Notes: generated by a model from the sequence alone, not told the origin. 64,000 nucleotides of DNA from Acerihabitans sp035013185 (GCF_035013185.1 NZ_JAYGJO010000009.1:106495-170494); one strand, 5' to 3'. Positions 27,698-36,750 are shown, counted from the first letter of the stretch. A program made the numbers and translations.

Positions 27698-30600
27698 GGC
27701 ATCTCCGTTGCCGGTGCGCATTTAAAGCGGGCAAGGTTAAAGGGGTTTCGCACACTATCGGGTATCACTTCAACGGTGGCGGCATGCCCCTCAAGCTGGA
27801 AGGTGATCCTGCGTGACAGGGGATGGTCACCTGGCTGGTATTTACCGCTGTCCAACAGCCGGTTTATTGCCCAAGGGCCATGCCGTTCAATGGATTTAAC
27901 CGTGCCGTCCGCCAATTTCATGGTCAGGCGCGCCATGCCGCTGCGACGCGGCCCCGGCCAAACCAAACGATAATCCACCGGTTGCCCATGGTTATAGCTC
28001 AGAACTTGACCATCGATATCCATCGACAGGCTCAAGATTTTGTTATCCATAACCAGTGGACGCAGGGTAAAAGAAAAGGAAGGGCGCGTGGCGTCCGGCG
28101 GAAAAAATGCATCACTGACCTGACGGGCATAACGGAAGAAACGCAACATGGCATCCTCTTGCGCACGGCCGTCGGTATGCATCCAAGGGAGAAAACGCCA
28201 ATGGTTGTCACTGATAATCACCTTATCTGCCAAATGGCGTTGATAAAATGAGGCGGCCAAACCCTGCTTAGGCGAAAACAAACGGGTAAGGTCGTCAGGA
28301 CTGAGGTCGTGGACACTTCCTGGTGTGAGCGGATAGCGGTTCTCTATGGCCAGATGATAAAATTCGCCAATATCACTATCGAACTGCCGGTGCAGTTGTA
28401 ATAAGACTTGTCGCTGACCATCATGGCCCGCACCATCGGCCAGTGTGAGCACCAGATTGCGCAGCGGTGCCGGTAAACGCAACGCATCGGCCCTTAAGCT
28501 GAGCAAGACGTCCCCGGGGGCGGCATCATCACCATTTTGCAGTTTAAGCAAGTAGCGATACAGGCTATCAAGCCGTTGCAGGACGTCGTCGAAGACGATC
28601 CTATCGCCCTGCTCGTTTGGCACTCGGGCCAAATCAATTAAATCCCGGTAATGGTTTCTCACCACTTGCTCCGGTGAGAACGCGCCGCCAGGATCGGCAC
28701 TCGGGTAAAACAGTGTATTGAGCATGCCGGTGGTCTGCTCGCTGAACCGACGGCTAAGCTCCGGTAACCGACCGGAGATATTTTCCGGTGGTGGCAACGA
28801 CAGGATTTGGCCAATGCCGATCACCAATTTACGCAGTGGGGAGCGCTCACCGGAAAGCACCCGCACACGATTGATACGCTGGTTCAGGTCCAGTGCCTGC
28901 ATCAGGCCAATATCATGTAAAAAGGTATCCCATTGCAAGATGAAATCATTTAGATACCAATGTGTTACATTATTAGCCACCTCATCATCATGACTGGATT
29001 CGACCGGGTTCAAGACCCAGCGGTCCTCATCGCGCAACGCGGTGATAGCCCCGGCCAGCCGTGCTTGAAATCCCAGCCAATATCCTGTTGGCGTAAACAA
29101 CCCCGGCACCGGTTCGTTAATCGCGATACCGCTATTGCGCACCAGTTCCTGTTCCGCCGACGCCCCCGCCAAATCTACCAAACTGACCGGTTTAAACTGG
29201 CTATCTTTAAGCAACGACTGCTTTAAATGATGGTAAACACGTTGGGCCACGGTTTTTTGTTGAATCGCGCGGCGTGCCACCTCGATTAACGCGGTGTCTT
29301 TTTCGTCGGGCGAACGCAGGGGATCGCCGTTGATCAAATTCGCTAAATGGCGCTGTAGCCGTTGGCGCCCGACTTTATCCAATCCGGCGGTCCCCGCCAT
29401 ATGTGGCAAGGTCAGGGTGACCCAGCCAAGCAAAAAGTCACCGTTATAATGCGTCGGCTCATGCAGCATTAAATACGCCTTAAGCGCTTGATAGGTATAC
29501 TCCGTATCATTGAAGTCCGCCTGACCTAACGCGGCGGCGCTTTGCCGCGCGACCAGCGGCAGCAGTAACCGCTTTAACGCGTGCTGATAAACCACGTTGG
29601 CCGCGCTCGCCATCGTGGCCCCCCGATACAGCCCCATACGATGATCTAACGGGGGATCGCCCAGGGAAAATGTCTCGTCGTGGGCCAACACATACAGCTC
29701 GTCAAAAAAAGGCAATAGTTGCGCTAAATCGGCATTTGGGGTGCGCAGTAAACTCGTGCTTAATGCTTCCAGCGATTGAATCCGCGTCTGTAACCCTGAC
29801 AGGTAAGCCTGATTATTATTAAAGCTGGCAATACTGTAGCCACCGGCCAAAAACAGCAAACCGGACAACACACCGCAGGCGGCAAGAAACAGCAGATGAC
29901 GTCGGCACAGCGCCCAATGGCGATGGCCTGCTAAACCACTTTCAGCAAAAATAATGTCTCTAAATAAGGAGGTTAAAAAGTAGCTTTGTGGTTGCGGCGC
30001 GTCATCGTCAAGATCCTCGATAGGGATATCCTGAGGTGTGAAACGGTAATCAAACACATTATCCTTACACACAGGCGCCAGCGGTTTACCCCGAGTGGTC
30101 TTCTGGTTCGCGCTGGTAAAATAAATACCCCGTAATGACAACACCGGGTCATAGCGCGACGAAGCGAAGATCACACTGAGGTGGCGCAGCAACAGCGGGC
30201 GAAAAGCAGCGAAAGCCTGTGGAAAGACAAAACTTCTGGCCCGAACATAAGGGTCATCTTCTGCCAGCAGTGTATCGCCCAGCGCGGCATTTAATCTGGC
30301 TTGCAACCGATCGTAGGCCTGTTCAAAGGCGGCTTGCTGGTGTAACCCGGCATCGACCGAGGTATCCCAGGGGATGGACATGCCCCAGGCCTGCTCAAGA
30401 TTAGACGCTTCGAATTGGCCATAAAAACAACTGAAACCCGCCAGATGATCGGCTTTGGTGATCATAATATAAATCGGCAAATCAATACCGAATTGGCGAC
30501 GTAACTCGATCAGCCGCTTGCGCAGTAACATCGCGTGGCGATGCTGCTCATCACGGCATTCATGCAGCAGCGCGTGGGCACTGAGTGCCAGCACCACACC

Positions 30601-31263
30601 GTTGAGCGGCTGCCTTGGGCGATAGCGTTTAATCAAGCCCAGCAGGTTAAACCACAGTGGATTGCCTTCGGTCAAAAAACGACCGGCAGGGCTAATCAAT
30701 ACGCCTTGGGGGGTAAAATACCAATCACAATGTTCCGGCGCGCGGTTTTCCTGGGCCAAATTGTCCGGGCGGGAAGCCGGGTCGAGGAAGTCCAGCCCGG
30801 CACTTTGTAGCGTTTTGGTTTTCCCGCTATCGCTGGCGCCAAGCACCAGATACCAGGGGATATCTTCACTACTTTGCCCACAGAGCTGCTTTAACCAACG
30901 GTTTTTTCCCACCAGCCGGCTGCGGTTAAACCGCCGAAGAATACGCCGTGCCTGTTTAAACCCCTCGGCCAGCGAAATATCGACCGATTCACCGGCGATC
31001 CGCACCGCGTCGTCAGGCTGCAACTGCCGACGCAAACGGCGTTGAAACCGCGCTTGCTGGAGGCTGGGAATCAATCGCAGCAATAACCACAGCACGACCA
31101 CCGCCGCCATGGTCAACTGGCGCGACGCGGCCGAGTCCAATGGATGTAATTCGCCGATGGCAATCAATGGGCCGACCACCCATATCCCCAGACACAGTCC
31201 GGCGATAGCCATAAGGCGCCAAAATAAACCGCTGCCGGTGATCGACGATAGCGTTTTTAACAT
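27694..31263 (-). CDS. tssM: T6SS inner-membrane protein TssM (IcmF)
   Basis: 1189-aa component of the TssJLM membrane complex. Two N-terminal transmembrane helices (about residues 15-35 and 52-70) are followed by a cytoplasmic GTPase-like domain with Walker A GASDSGKT at 142-149 and, further on, a third transmembrane helix near residue 465-485 (LLFLAACGVLSGLLFLAGGY). The large periplasmic part ends in the C-terminal region that contacts TssJ (LVWPGPRRSGMARLTM). I chose the ATG at 31263 because GCAGGAAC precedes it and it follows the tssL stop by 16 bp; the frame's extra 21 residues lie within tssL. Intact Walker A suggests a nucleotide-binding TssM. Confidence 0.95.
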   Translation of the reverse strand: MLKTLSSITGSGLFWRLMAIAGLCLGIWVVGPLIAIGELHPLDSAASRQLTMAAVVVLWLLLRLIPSLQQARFQRRLRRQLQPDDAVRIAGESVDISLAEGFKQARRILRRFNRSRLVGKNRWLKQLCGQSSEDIPWYLVLGASDSGKTKTLQSAGLDFLDPASRPDNLAQENRAPEHCDWYFTPQGVLISPAGRFLTEGNPLWFNLLGLIKRYRPRQPLNGVVLALSAHALLHECRDEQHRHAMLLRKRLIELRRQFGIDLPIYIMITKADHLAGFSCFYGQFEASNLEQAWGMSIPWDTSVDAGLHQQAAFEQAYDRLQARLNAALGDTLLAEDDPYVRARSFVFPQAFAAFRPLLLRHLSVIFASSRYDPVLSLRGIYFTSANQKTTRGKPLAPVCKDNVFDYRFTPQDIPIEDLDDDAPQPQSYFLTSLFRDIIFAESGLAGHRHWALCRRHLLFLAACGVLSGLLFLAGGYSIASFNNNQAYLSGLQTRIQSLEALSTSLLRTPNADLAQLLPFFDELYVLAHDETFSLGDPPLDHRMGLYRGATMASAANVVYQHALKRLLLPLVARQSAAALGQADFNDTEYTYQALKAYLMLHEPTHYNGDFLLGWVTLTLPHMAGTAGLDKVGRQRLQRHLANLINGDPLRSPDEKDTALIEVARRAIQQKTVAQRVYHHLKQSLLKDSQFKPVSLVDLAGASAEQELVRNSGIAINEPVPGLFTPTGYWLGFQARLAGAITALRDEDRWVLNPVESSHDDEVANNVTHWYLNDFILQWDTFLHDIGLMQALDLNQRINRVRVLSGERSPLRKLVIGIGQILSLPPPENISGRLPELSRRFSEQTTGMLNTLFYPSADPGGAFSPEQVVRNHYRDLIDLARVPNEQGDRIVFDDVLQRLDSLYRYLLKLQNGDDAAPGDVLLSLRADALRLPAPLRNLVLTLADGAGHDGQRQVLLQLHRQFDSDIGEFYHLAIENRYPLTPGSVHDLSPDDLTRLFSPKQGLAASFYQRHLADKVIISDNHWRFLPWMHTDGRAQEDAMLRFFRYARQVSDAFFPPDATRPSFSFTLRPLVMDNKILSLSMDIDGQVLSYNHGQPVDYRLVWPGPRRSGMARLTMKLADGTVKSIERHGPWAINRLLDSGKYQPGDHPLSRRITFQLEGHAATVEVIPDSVRNPFNLARFKCAPATEMP

Positions 31264-31279
31264 GCGGATTGTTCCTGCT

Positions 31280-32476
31280 TCATGGCGTAACCAGATCGGT
31301 GGGATGCATACTGAACACAATGTCAATTCGCCGGTTAATTGCGCGATTTTTTACCGTGTCATTTGGCACTAGCGGGGGTGAACCCAAGGCGCTCTCGGTG
31401 ATTATCCGCTGTGGATGAATCAGTTCCTGGCGCAACAACCTGGCAACGCTTTCGGCCCGCGCCAACGCCAGCGCGTGATTGGAGGGAAAATCGGCGGTTG
31501 CGATCTTTTGATCATCACTATGCCCACGCACCATAATAGTGCCGTTGGTCAGTGACAATTGGCGGCTAATACGCCGTAAAATCGGATAATAGTGGGCCTC
31601 TAACCGTGCCGAGGCCGAACGAAAAAGGTCGCCGCCCCTAAGCGTGATCGTCACGTGATGACCTACCGCGTTGACCGCAATACGTTGTTCGGCGATCTCC
31701 GACTCCACGGTGTATAACAGCTTGGGCAAGGAAAAGTCATCCGCCGCCGGCAGGGCCCTGGGCAACGGCAGACTGAAGATACGCTTGGTCACCCGATTGG
31801 CGGTATTGCCCAACCGGGCATCCAGCCCAATGTACAAAGAACACAGTGAGATTGAGCAGACCAATGACCACACCAACAGGGCATTACGTCGGCGGGGCCG
31901 TCGTTTGATCGCCACCGGCTCGGCCAGCGGCTCGCCTAATGGCTGTGGATAATCACCGCGTAACCGGCGGATTTGCTGCGCCAGGCGTTGGGTGACGATT
32001 GCCAGTCGATAAATCCCATTTTCCATCACCCGATAACGTCCACCGAATCCCAGCAATAAACAAAAATAGATCAACTCCAGCAGATCAATATGCCGCTCCG
32101 GTTGCAGCAATAAGGTCTCCATCAATTGAAAAAATTGCTCACCGCCGCCTGATTCATTGTGAAAGGTCACCAACAGCCCATTGCCGGTCCAGATACTGCC
32201 TTTACCCCATTCGGTTAACGCTGCGGCCTCATCCAAGGACGTGCACAAACAATATCGCGCCCCCTCGATGGTTTTATCCGCCAGTCCCAAGCCCTGGCAA
32301 ATTTTCTCAAAGCGTCGCACTTCATTGATCATTTTTTGGCGCAACGCCACCGGGTCTTCCGGCGCGGGCGCATAGCGAAAATGCGAAATGGCGTTGAGCA
32401 GCGGATAGGCCGCCATCAACAAGGCATTATTGGGTCCACCGGCACCGAGTGGGCTGGACGGTTCAAGACGGTTCAT
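31280..32476 (-). CDS. tssL: T6SS membrane protein TssL with OmpA-type peptidoglycan-binding domain
   Basis: 398 aa. The N-terminal DotU/IcmH cytoplasmic domain contains NALLMAAYPLLNAISHFR, CTSLDEAAALTEWGKGS-type segment and LLELIYFCLLLGFGGRYR. One transmembrane helix (about residues 200-218) is followed by a periplasmic OmpA-like domain: IMVRGHSDDQKI, and near the end PNDTVKNRAINRRIDI, the peptidoglycan-binding signature. This is the extended TssL that anchors to the cell wall without TagL. The start at 32476 overlaps the tssK stop (ATGA); the longer frame is inside tssK. Confidence 0.95.
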   Translation of the reverse strand: MNRLEPSSPLGAGGPNNALLMAAYPLLNAISHFRYAPAPEDPVALRQKMINEVRRFEKICQGLGLADKTIEGARYCLCTSLDEAAALTEWGKGSIWTGNGLLVTFHNESGGGEQFFQLMETLLLQPERHIDLLELIYFCLLLGFGGRYRVMENGIYRLAIVTQRLAQQIRRLRGDYPQPLGEPLAEPVAIKRRPRRRNALLVWSLVCSISLCSLYIGLDARLGNTANRVTKRIFSLPLPRALPAADDFSLPKLLYTVESEIAEQRIAVNAVGHHVTITLRGGDLFRSASARLEAHYYPILRRISRQLSLTNGTIMVRGHSDDQKIATADFPSNHALALARAESVARLLRQELIHPQRIITESALGSPPLVPNDTVKNRAINRRIDIVFSMHPTDLVTP

Positions 32477-33828
32477 GTGCCCACGCTGCCCAAGTTGGAT
32501 TGGCGTCTTACCGCCCAAAAAGAGAGGTTCAACGGGGCAAATTCGCCGGTGAGGTAAATGGCAAATGAACCGGTTTTAAGTAATTGTTGCCATAAAACAC
32601 CGCCGCTCTCTACTGCGAAATAACTGCACCCTTCCTGAAAAGGCAGTTGGCGCGGCGCCTGCGTGAGACGAAGCAAGGGAATGCCCGGTAATTGCAGTTG
32701 CACCAGATCGCCAATTCGACACGCCGGCGCAATTTTTATTTGCGCCAGAAAACTGGCCAACTGCGACTCGGACTTGAGCTCAGCCGCCACCACTAAAATG
32801 AAATCAAACCGCTCAAGCATGTCGCGGTCCGGCAACGTGGTCACCTGCAATCCCGGCATTTGTTTCGTCAGGGATAACGCAATGGCATTTTCTTCAAATA
32901 CGATAAATAAACCTTGGCGCAGTGTCGCCATCAGCCCCTCGAAGCATTGGCCAATATCGCGATGATCATAACGGGGTATATCGCCCTCAAAGTTATGGGG
33001 CGAGCGATATACCGCCAGTTCGAGCGCGAAAGGCAGCCATTCAGCAAACAACCGCTCGGGATGCACCCGCGGCAACGTCAGTTGATGATCGACTGTCGCG
33101 CTGAACCGGTGAATCAGCGCCAATAGCATCAGCTCAGAGGCCGCCATATCCCTGATTTCTTCCCGCCGGGGCACATAACGGCCGAGTTGCTGGCGGCGTT
33201 GGCGCAACAAACCCGCCAATTCCTGCACATATCCTTGCAGCGATGGGTTGGCACGACTGTCCAACAGGGGGGGAACATAACGGCTATCAAGCAACACACA
33301 ACCATCACGGTCTTTTTCCAGCACCCGCAACGCGCCCATGGCAACCCATTCGCCATTGAGTTCATTTTCCGCCATGAGCCTCAGACGTAGTTTGCCGCAC
33401 TGTACTTTTGCCCGACCAATAGACAAGGCGTTAGCATCACTGACGTCTTTCTCGAAAGCCACATGACGTGCCAGGGAACCGGGCGCCTCGCTAAAAATCA
33501 CAGACTCACGTCCAGCGCGCTTAACCGGCAGCGCCAACACAATAACCGACATGCCGTGATCGGTGCGGATATCCAACGGCGCCGGCGCCTCAAGCGCATC
33601 CGTAAAATCAAACGCCGTACCATCGGGTAAAATGCCGCAGGCGTGTTCCAGAGCGACTTTACCCAACGCCAGCAAATTTTCGTCCACCTTCAGGGACCAA
33701 AATCCCCACAAAAAGCTCCCTTGCCGGATGCTCCAGGCATACGCTTCCTGATACTCTTGCGCCTGTTGAAAATGATGGGGGCGCAAAAACATGCCCTCAC
33801 TCCACAGTACCTTATGTGCATTTTTCAC
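32473..33828 (-). CDS. tssK: T6SS baseplate adaptor TssK
   Basis: 451-aa protein linking the baseplate wedges to the TssJLM membrane complex. The N-terminus KVLWSEGMFLRPHHFQQAQEY is diagnostic for the family, which folds like phage receptor-binding protein shoulders. The C-terminal ~115 residues (FILVVAAELKSESQLASFL) form the head that binds TssM/TssL. Coupled by ATGA overlaps to tssJ upstream and tssL downstream, giving the usual J-K-L order. Normal length. Confidence 0.96.
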   Translation of the reverse strand: MKNAHKVLWSEGMFLRPHHFQQAQEYQEAYAWSIRQGSFLWGFWSLKVDENLLALGKVALEHACGILPDGTAFDFTDALEAPAPLDIRTDHGMSVIVLALPVKRAGRESVIFSEAPGSLARHVAFEKDVSDANALSIGRAKVQCGKLRLRLMAENELNGEWVAMGALRVLEKDRDGCVLLDSRYVPPLLDSRANPSLQGYVQELAGLLRQRRQQLGRYVPRREEIRDMAASELMLLALIHRFSATVDHQLTLPRVHPERLFAEWLPFALELAVYRSPHNFEGDIPRYDHRDIGQCFEGLMATLRQGLFIVFEENAIALSLTKQMPGLQVTTLPDRDMLERFDFILVVAAELKSESQLASFLAQIKIAPACRIGDLVQLQLPGIPLLRLTQAPRQLPFQEGCSYFAVESGGVLWQQLLKTGSFAIYLTGEFAPLNLSFWAVRRQSNLGSVGT

Positions 33829-34406
33829 GAGCGACTCCCCTGCCGTTCCGCACGGATCGACGGTTCACCGTGACCGTCCTGTACGGAGGGTCGTTGAAAA
33901 CCGCCGGGGGTCACCTGGATGGTCCAAATCATGTCGGGATCGGCACTCGCCCACAACGCGCGCCAAACCGAAGAGGCCTTGGCCGGTGGCACCGGCAATA
34001 ATAGCCGCCACGCTTTATCTTCCATCTGTTTATATTCGGCAAAGATCCCCAGATAACGGGCATCGGCAGCAGGATCCAGTATCATTATTTTCTTATCTTC
34101 ATCCGGGCTGATAAATAATTCATCCTTACCTAATAATTGATCATCCAGCGCTTTATCCACGTCACTTTGCAGGGTGAAATATTCTTCAGCCATAAACCGC
34201 GACTTGCTGCTTAATTGCACTACCGTGATTTTTAATGGCGACCCTCTATTAATAATCTGGCCAGAGGTTTCGAACACCAGGGTATTATTCGTCAGCGGCT
34301 TCGGGTCTTTGGTGGCACAGCTTGAAATAAGCATAACGGCCATCAGGACAGCGTATTGATAGCGATCAAACAGCGAATGACGGCGCGACAGAGCTGAAAG
34401 GAGCAT
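33825..34406 (-). CDS. tssJ: T6SS outer-membrane lipoprotein TssJ
   Basis: 193 aa. A signal peptide runs to the lipobox LISSC (Cys30), so the mature protein is lipidated and outer-membrane bound, where it caps TssM in the periplasm. The beta-sandwich typical of TssJ follows (NTLVFETSGQIINRG, SPLKITVVQLSSKSRFMAEE). The C-terminal ~25 residues are basic and apparently disordered. The stop overlaps tssK (ATGA). First membrane-complex gene of the minus operon, about 50 bp after the PAAR-like gene. Confidence 0.9.
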   Translation of the reverse strand: MLLSALSRRHSLFDRYQYAVLMAVMLISSCATKDPKPLTNNTLVFETSGQIINRGSPLKITVVQLSSKSRFMAEEYFTLQSDVDKALDDQLLGKDELFISPDEDKKIMILDPAADARYLGIFAEYKQMEDKAWRLLLPVPPAKASSVWRALWASADPDMIWTIQVTPGGFQRPSVQDGHGEPSIRAERQGSRS

Positions 34407-34456
34407 AAAAAATCCTGTTATAGTATTTAGCGCGAGAGGATGCCACCGACTGAGAG

Positions 34457-34849
34457 TTATATGCCGAGCATCATGACTTTCAGCTGACTGGGAATTAACC
34501 GCATTCCCACCATATTGGTATTGTTTTGCAAACTCAGGCTGGTTACGCGGGTGGCGGGGGACCCTTTTATCAGCGTGGTGAAAGCGCCAATTAAGTGGCG
34601 GGACGTGCCCATCACGGTTCCCGACATGACGCCCAGGTTAACGCCAGCATTGTCGCCGAAACTCGAATAGGTCAGCGTTGACAGGTTATGCGCCGGCAGG
34701 CCTGAAAATAGAACCTTATAGGTATGAGGCGTCGCCATACAGCCCAGGGCCATATTAGGATAAGGAACCGGTACCGGCGCCGGGATGGGCGTCAGGCAGA
34801 CGTCGGGAAACGCCAAATCCATACCGAATAATTGACAGTTCGCAAACAT
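34457..34849 (-). CDS. PAAR-like DUF4150 protein
   Basis: 130-aa DUF4150 protein, a PAAR-related spike-tip family. It shows the glycine-rich repeated turns of the fold: PVPYPNMALGCMATP, VNLGVMSGTVMGTSRH and SPATRVTSLSLQNNTN. DUF4150 tips commonly pair with DUF2169 proteins, which are encoded here in the opposite operon. No toxin domain is attached. It is the first gene of the minus T6SS operon, 51 bp upstream of tssJ. Confidence 0.85.
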   Translation of the reverse strand: MFANCQLFGMDLAFPDVCLTPIPAPVPVPYPNMALGCMATPHTYKVLFSGLPAHNLSTLTYSSFGDNAGVNLGVMSGTVMGTSRHLIGAFTTLIKGSPATRVTSLSLQNNTNMVGMRLIPSQLKVMMLGI

Positions 34850-35212
34850 TTCTCAGTTTCCAGCAATTGGGTAAATCCAGGCTACTTTCATTAGCGACAA
34901 ACTACCAAACTAAACGGAAAAACCACTACGGCGTTTACCTGATTTTATACTCAACCAATACGCATCAATTCACTCACCTGTTGCACTCTTTATGTTAATC
35001 CAGCAGCTCGTCACGGATAAACTGAATTTCATATAAAATCCTCCAGAGGGCATCCCCTCGGAGATCATCCAGAGTGCGCGCGACCAGGCATGGAAAACGT
35101 TCACACCACGCCATTATGGGGTTCGATGGCCAATGGAACGAAAACGTACGCTAAGCATTTAAATAAATAATTATTTAACATGCAGCCTTGAAGGCTTGCT
35201 ATTTCGTGGAAC
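34850..35212. other. Intergenic region upstream of the minus T6SS operon
   Basis: About 360 bp without a gene. It must hold the promoter of the DUF4150-tssJ...hcp operon. A ~39-bp segment (34967-35005) resembles 37503-37541. A small inverted repeat (AGCCTT-GAAGGCT) and an AT-rich palindrome lie near 35165-35200. No promoter is assigned. Confidence 0.5.
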
Positions 35213-35236
35213 GAAAAAGCCCGCACAGGGCGGGCT
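35213..35236 (-). terminator. Intrinsic terminator of hicAB
   Basis: Stem AGCCCGC (35218-35224) and GCGGGCT (35230-35236), loop of five, followed on the minus strand by TTTTT (35217-35213). Located about 40 bp after the hicB stop. Confidence 0.9.
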
Positions 35237-35277
35237 ATTCGAGTCATCAATGGATTTTTAAGGGTTAGTCTACTCAC

Positions 35278-35688
35278 TTACTGCGAGTGCTTTGCCAGTT
35301 CGCGTCTTGCCAGCTCTGCTAGAAAGCCGCTACGGCTGTGATATTCCCGATGTTCGTTTACGAAATCATCAATCCTTGCCAGTAAGAACTGCGGCAACGT
35401 GATATTTAACTTGGTTGCGCGTCCGTCATACTTGGTTAAATCGATATCAACATAAGCCCAAGAACCGCCTGTACAATCTTCATCGTCTATATGTGCGGCA
35501 ATGGTTTTAGCTTCAGCAGGGGCGTTGCCCTTTTCGCTCATGTATACAAAATAGGTATCTAACGCGTTTGCAGCGTCAGTAATAGCATCGTCGATTGTGT
35601 CACCGGCAAAGTAACATCCTACTACGTCAGGCACAAAACCGGAGAACGTCCCGTCATTGGCTTGATGTAAATATATTGGATATTTCAT
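35278..35688 (-). CDS. hicB: HicB-family antitoxin
   Basis: 136-aa antitoxin. The N-terminal partly degraded RNase H-like domain (MKYPIYLHQANDGTFSGFVP, DVVGCYFAGDTIDDA) binds HicA; the C-terminal ~50 residues form a ribbon-helix-helix DNA-binding domain (LNITLPQFLLARIDDFVN, SRSGFLAELARRELA). It follows hicA by 79 bp on the same strand and is followed by a clear terminator. An inverted repeat upstream of hicA is the likely operator. Not a UPF/CopG alternative: both halves are recognisable. Confidence 0.93.
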   Translation of the reverse strand: MKYPIYLHQANDGTFSGFVPDVVGCYFAGDTIDDAITDAANALDTYFVYMSEKGNAPAEAKTIAAHIDDEDCTGGSWAYVDIDLTKYDGRATKLNITLPQFLLARIDDFVNEHREYHSRSGFLAELARRELAKHSQ

Positions 35689-35767
35689 AGGCTAAGCACC
35701 TTATCTTTTGGCTTTGTAATCTCTTATCTCTCTTAAAAGCGGCCATTGCGACCGCGTCATGTACTTC

Positions 35768-35950
35768 TTACTTTAACCCGGCTTGCTTTAGTAACTTGTG
35801 TAGCGTTCCGGTCGCCATATCTTTGCGCGGATGCGGAATGACTAACGGAAAAGGCTCACCTTCTTTTTCAAAAACGTGATGAGAACCGGTTGTTCTCTCG
35901 TACACCCATCCGATCGCTTTGACTTTCTTGATTAGTTCATCGCTTGACAT
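35768..35950 (-). CDS. hicA: HicA-family mRNA interferase toxin
   Basis: 60-aa toxin with a double-stranded RNA-binding-like fold that cleaves mRNA. It has the family start SSDELIKKVKAIGW, the conserved catalytic histidine in TGSHHVF (His24) and the HPRKDMATGTLHKLLKQAG C-terminus. Full length, no damage. Placed before hicB as in most hicAB operons; a 12-bp-arm inverted repeat lies 39 bp upstream of its ATG. Confidence 0.93.
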   Translation of the reverse strand: MSSDELIKKVKAIGWVYERTTGSHHVFEKEGEPFPLVIPHPRKDMATGTLHKLLKQAGLK

Positions 35951-35988
35951 TGCCCCCCCATTGATTGACTGAGGACATTATATCCGAA

Positions 35989-36030
35989 TTTATACCCACC
36001 ATCAACACCAATAACCACGGTGGGTATAAA
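35989..36030. promoter_or_regulatory. hicAB operator candidate (12-bp inverted repeat)
   Basis: Perfect arms TTTATACCCACC (35989-36000) and GGTGGGTATAAA (36019-36030) separated by 18 bp, directly upstream of hicA. The TATA-containing arms could overlap a -10 element. HicB RHH domains bind such palindromes, so autoregulation is inferred. Confidence 0.7.
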
Positions 36031-36086
36031 ACCTTTTTAGCCTGACTGCGTGACGTTGTCGCAAGGGGCATCTATCGGGGTGCAGT

Positions 36087-36317
36087 TCAGAAGGCCGCGG
36101 TTTTACGGCACACCGGATAATTACTGGCAATCAGCCTGATATCATTGGCCTTAATTTGCGAGCGACCCTCATTAAGCACGCGGAAAAAGGCTTTTGCGAA
36201 GGGGAATTGAGCCACGATTTTTCCTTGCTCTTTCTTTTGCTCGACAAGTACCATGGCATGTATCACCGCCTGCTGGTACAAATTGACGGGCACGACTGCA
36301 TGGTGATTCGGGATCAT
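36087..36317 (-). CDS. Small unrecognised protein
   Basis: 76-aa frame whose ATG overlaps the stop of the upstream frame (ATGA), suggesting a real, coupled gene. It is mostly helical, with a middle rich in Lys/Gln (VLVEQKKEQGKIVAQF). I do not recognise the family. Its neighbours are a frameshifted gene and a ParB-like tail, so it may be plasmid- or phage-derived. No signal peptide or membrane segment. Confidence 0.5.
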   Translation of the reverse strand: MIPNHHAVVPVNLYQQAVIHAMVLVEQKKEQGKIVAQFPFAKAFFRVLNEGRSQIKANDIRLIASNYPVCRKTAAF

Positions 36318-36750
36318 AACGCACCCGCCTTGCTGATCGCGGTTATCAGCTCTGCCGCCGTAATGCCAATGAGATTAAACGCTGCCAACTCAGTCAATAC
36401 CGAATTGATCCGCTTAGGCTCAAAACGTTCAAATTGGCGGACTATTCGTATCCGACGACACCCCCCGGCCAGCAGAATGACTGTCCAGGTTGGGGCAATT
36501 TCCCCAGGACTGCATACGCACACCACAAACTCCGCATCATCGTTATCACTGTCGGATTAAACCGGCATTGAACAGGAAACAGGCCACCAAATTCGCCCCT
36601 ATATTCGGCGTTTACGTTCCAGCCTGCGGGAATAGTCAGGTGGCCTAAAACAACATTGCTCAGCGCGTGCCGAAAATCTTCGCCGCCCTCGCGAACGCGT
36701 TCAAACTCGCAGGGGGACATCGACATCAGGTGATTAAGTGTAAAGTTCAT
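36314..36750 (-). pseudogene. Unrecognised gene, frameshifted
   Basis: Two frames appear to be one broken gene. The first starts at 36750 (MNFTLNHLMSMSPCEFERV) and reads well to FPVQCRFNP near 36550. The frame then becomes poor, while another frame takes over with DSDNDDAEFVVCVCSPGEIA and runs to 36314. One missing G (CCG-GAC) would join them into a protein of about 142 aa. The second part ends with an ATGA overlap to the next gene, supporting that it was coding. Function unknown. Confidence 0.6.
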
